NCBI GenBank assembly: GCA_944388995.1
Contig: CALXKN010000002.1
Coordinates: forward strand, 1-64,000
From: an uncultured Spirochaetota bacterium
Lineage (GTDB): Bacteria; Spirochaetota; Spirochaetia; JAFGXN01
DNA: 64,000 nucleotides
Reading direction: 5' to 3'
Below the pieces are notes generated by a model. That model had not been told where the DNA came from, made no database searches, and worked only from the letters and a program-made list of their open reading frames with translations. A program made the position numbers and the translations under genes. Shown one piece after another: positions 61,974 through 64,000 of the stretch (positions within the stretch are counted from its first letter, which is position 1; each line of letters opens with the position of its first letter).

Positions 61974-64000
61974 ATGATGAGGAAAAGCGTACTTTTCGGA
62001 TTTGCTTTTTTATTTTTTTCCTGTACGGCCGGTTTCATTATCGAACCTCAAAAGGGGACGGTCGGTTTGGGCGAAGCTGTTTTCCCCGAACCGGAGCCGT
62101 TTGTTCCGGATCCCATTGAAGTCACCGGTTTGCGGGCCACTCAGGAAACATATATCAACGAAATTCATGTAACATGGAATACCGTGTCGGCCGGCGTTTA
62201 TTACTGGCGGCTTTTTTGGTTTACGAGTGCGGCCGAAGCCGAAACCGAGCGGAAAGAGGCATTGTCCGACGGATTTTATCAGACGGATGAAATTTCGGTG
62301 CGGGCGCCGGTTTCTCCCCGCCTGTCGGTTGCCGCCGACTCCTATGAACACATTTTTACCTATGCTGCTGACGGAAGCGAAATTCCGTTACCCTCCGGAC
62401 AGACTTTTTACTATCTTTTGAAAGGGTATGACGGCGCCAGCCGGATAACAGCCTGTTCGGAAATAGCTGTCGGGAAAACGGCTGCGGTTCCTTACGACGT
62501 AACGGCGAGCCGAAACTATCAGCCGCAGAACCCCGAAGACCCTGCTTTCATCACGCTGATGTGGAAGTGGGACAATCCCGATTCTGTGTTTCGGGTGGAG
62601 CGCGCAAAGGCGCCTTTTTCTTCGGAACAGACTTGGACTAACAGAGGTATCGTTAAACCGGAATTTAAAGACGGTTTTTACACATACATTGAAGAATTTT
62701 CGCATGACGGCGGGTGCAGTTTCGGTTCGGAAGACAATCCGGATGTCAAATGTTCCGAGTCTTGTTTGATCGGAGCCGAATTCGGATACCGGATTTATGC
62801 CGTCACCGACGGCGTTGAGTCTTTGCCGAGTCAAATGGTTCAGGGACTGACAGTCAAATGGGGAACGCCTCCCGCAGTAACAAATTTTAAAGCAACGCAG
62901 GGACTTTACGGCAGGAAAATCGCTTTGTCGTGGGACGCTTCTGCGGACGGAAACCTGCAGGGGTATGTTCTGTTTTTCAAAACGGCGGCAAACAGCGAAT
63001 GGGAGTCGATGCGCCTTTCCTCAGATGCGACCGGCTGCGATTATGAAACCGACTCTTTTAATATTATGCAGTTTTATGTGGCGGCTGAGAATTTACTGGG
63101 AACAGGTTCGCCGAGCGAAACAGAGTCAGGCTATATCATTCCCCAGGTCAAAGATACTTCCGGCAGTTTATTGGAATATGAATCGCAGATTAATGTGACG
63201 TGGACTCCGGTATCGGTCGGGGAAGGTGAAATTGTATACAACCTCTACCGCAGTGAAACAACGGCGGGAGAAGGAACTCTGATTGCGGAAGATTTAACCG
63301 AAGCGTCATATACCGACGACGATGAAACGCTGCAGCAGGGAAAAGTTTATTATTATTCGGTTGAGCCGCGGAATACGGCCGCCGAACCGCCCGCAGACGG
63401 AATCGGACATAAAACCGCATTCAGAGACACATACGGGGTTACGGGAAGCATGCCGCAGCCTGAGTTTACGGTTTCAACGGGAGAGAGCAGCATTAAACTG
63501 ACGCTTTCCAACAGACCGGCATATTGTTACACTAACGTCAACGCCGAACGGTGGGTTTATACACCTTCTTATACGAAAAAACCGAGTGCGTCAAAAGGAA
63601 CTCCGTCACAGCCGGCAACGTGGATTCAGACACTGCAGTTTAAGAACCGCTGGACAAGAAGCAAAAAAGAGTCGGTTGCTGTTGAAAAATCGACGGATGC
63701 CGTAATCGTCGATTCCTCATCGGTATTCGGATACAACGATTACACGGTTTATTATGGATTCGATATTCCCGAAATTTCTTTTTCAGCCCACTCGGAAGCA
63801 AGCGTCAAAAAATCCGGTTACCGCCAAATTTCCAATGAAGAGTTTTTGATCAATGCCCTGCGCGTTATCGACTTTTCCCAGTCGTACCTGACTCGAATCC
63901 ATGAACCAGGAACGGGAGCCGCCGGTTTTGATTCCGTTTCCATAAACGGGTACAACGGCTGGTCTTCCGGAAACTGCGGCGGCGCAGGCGGTAAATGCGA
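61974..64000 (+). CDS. Large FN3-repeat lipoprotein, truncated by the window end
   Basis: At least 675 aa; open at base 64000. Start ATG 61974 or 61977, 3-6 nt after the previous stop. Signal peptide MMRKSVLFGFAFLFFSCTAG, lipobox FFSC. FN3-like modules contain INEIHVTWNTVSAGVYYWRL, YGRKIALSWDASADGNLQGY and YESQINVTWTPVS. From 63432 on (YGVTGSMPQPE, LSNRPAYCYTNV, WVYTPSY, YTVYYGFDIP, ISNEEFLINAL, GFDSV) it is homologous to the region at 58092-58623 in the first gene of the cluster. Cysteine-rich spots (GGCSFG, CSESC, GNCGGAGGKC) suggest disulfides in an exported protein. Confidence 0.75.
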   Translation, partial: MMRKSVLFGFAFLFFSCTAGFIIEPQKGTVGLGEAVFPEPEPFVPDPIEVTGLRATQETYINEIHVTWNTVSAGVYYWRLFWFTSAAEAETERKEALSDGFYQTDEISVRAPVSPRLSVAADSYEHIFTYAADGSEIPLPSGQTFYYLLKGYDGASRITACSEIAVGKTAAVPYDVTASRNYQPQNPEDPAFITLMWKWDNPDSVFRVERAKAPFSSEQTWTNRGIVKPEFKDGFYTYIEEFSHDGGCSFGSEDNPDVKCSESCLIGAEFGYRIYAVTDGVESLPSQMVQGLTVKWGTPPAVTNFKATQGLYGRKIALSWDASADGNLQGYVLFFKTAANSEWESMRLSSDATGCDYETDSFNIMQFYVAAENLLGTGSPSETESGYIIPQVKDTSGSLLEYESQINVTWTPVSVGEGEIVYNLYRSETTAGEGTLIAEDLTEASYTDDDETLQQGKVYYYSVEPRNTAAEPPADGIGHKTAFRDTYGVTGSMPQPEFTVSTGESSIKLTLSNRPAYCYTNVNAERWVYTPSYTKKPSASKGTPSQPATWIQTLQFKNRWTRSKKESVAVEKSTDAVIVDSSSVFGYNDYTVYYGFDIPEISFSAHSEASVKKSGYRQISNEEFLINALRVIDFSQSYLTRIHEPGTGAAGFDSVSINGYNGWSSGNCGGAGGKC

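Noticed and set aside
1-64000. CRISPR arrays, insertion sequences, prophage, rRNA operons
   Set aside because: No regularly spaced direct repeats, transposase or integrase genes, phage genes or rRNA sequences were seen anywhere in the window.

Overview
The window is a contiguous piece of a bacterial chromosome of roughly 50% GC with strong Shine-Dalgarno sites and textbook sigma-70 promoters. It is dominated by the transcription/translation supercluster: tRNA-Thr, rpmG, tRNA-Trp, secE, nusG, rplKAJL, rpoBC, rpsLG, tuf, then S10-spc-alpha through rplQ (about 11.97-39.2 kb). A gram-negative envelope is indicated by a Wzi-like beta-barrel and several lipoproteins with relaxed lipoboxes. Fibronectin-III lipoproteins, the rny-ymdB-tlyA block and an unlinked fusA/infA suggest a spirochaete (Treponema/Sphaerochaeta-like, possibly gut-associated). 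That placement is inference from gene content, not from a database search.

Left region (1-12 kb): a tRNA-Met with promoter and terminator; a TetR regulator with an operator-like dyad; a heterodimeric ABC exporter pair preceded by two inverted copies of a 16-bp dyad and closed by a terminator (AT-richer, probably acquired); a metabolic run glgA - methyltransferase - DUF2156 - argH with 1-4 nt gaps; then a long-form ribose-phosphate pyrophosphokinase overlapping a short FGGY sugar kinase.

Centre (12-39 kb): the ribosomal/RNA polymerase cluster is tightly packed, with several stop/start overlaps. fusA is missing between rpsG and tuf; adk, map and infA are missing between secY and rpmJ. Control points visible in the DNA are a candidate L1 site before rplK, a hairpin between rplJ and rplL, a UUCG terminator/attenuator before rpoB, a promoter before rpsL, a promoter with a dyad and a long structured leader before tuf, a 12-bp hairpin between tuf and rpsJ, and a 16-bp terminator after rplQ.

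Right region (39-64 kb): a Wzi-like outer-membrane protein, a decayed GH16 lipoprotein gene, rny-ymdB-tlyA, a convergent GerMN-domain gene, ptsI-der-tyrS, then a minus-strand set (AGE-family epimerase, solute-binding-like lipoprotein, homoserine dehydrogenase, glycogen phosphorylase), ung and tRNA-fMet. The window ends in a run of exported proteins: a secreted protein, a small lipoprotein, and two large FN3 lipoproteins, the last cut by the window edge. The first and last of these share a homologous domain I cannot name.

The observations I rate highest are: (1) at least four genes whose promoter -10 sits 5-7 nt before the start codon with no Shine-Dalgarno, i.e. probable leaderless mRNAs; (2) a ~160-nt tuf leader that folds on paper into a three-way junction; (3) the unnamed domain shared by two proteins of the terminal surface-protein cluster.
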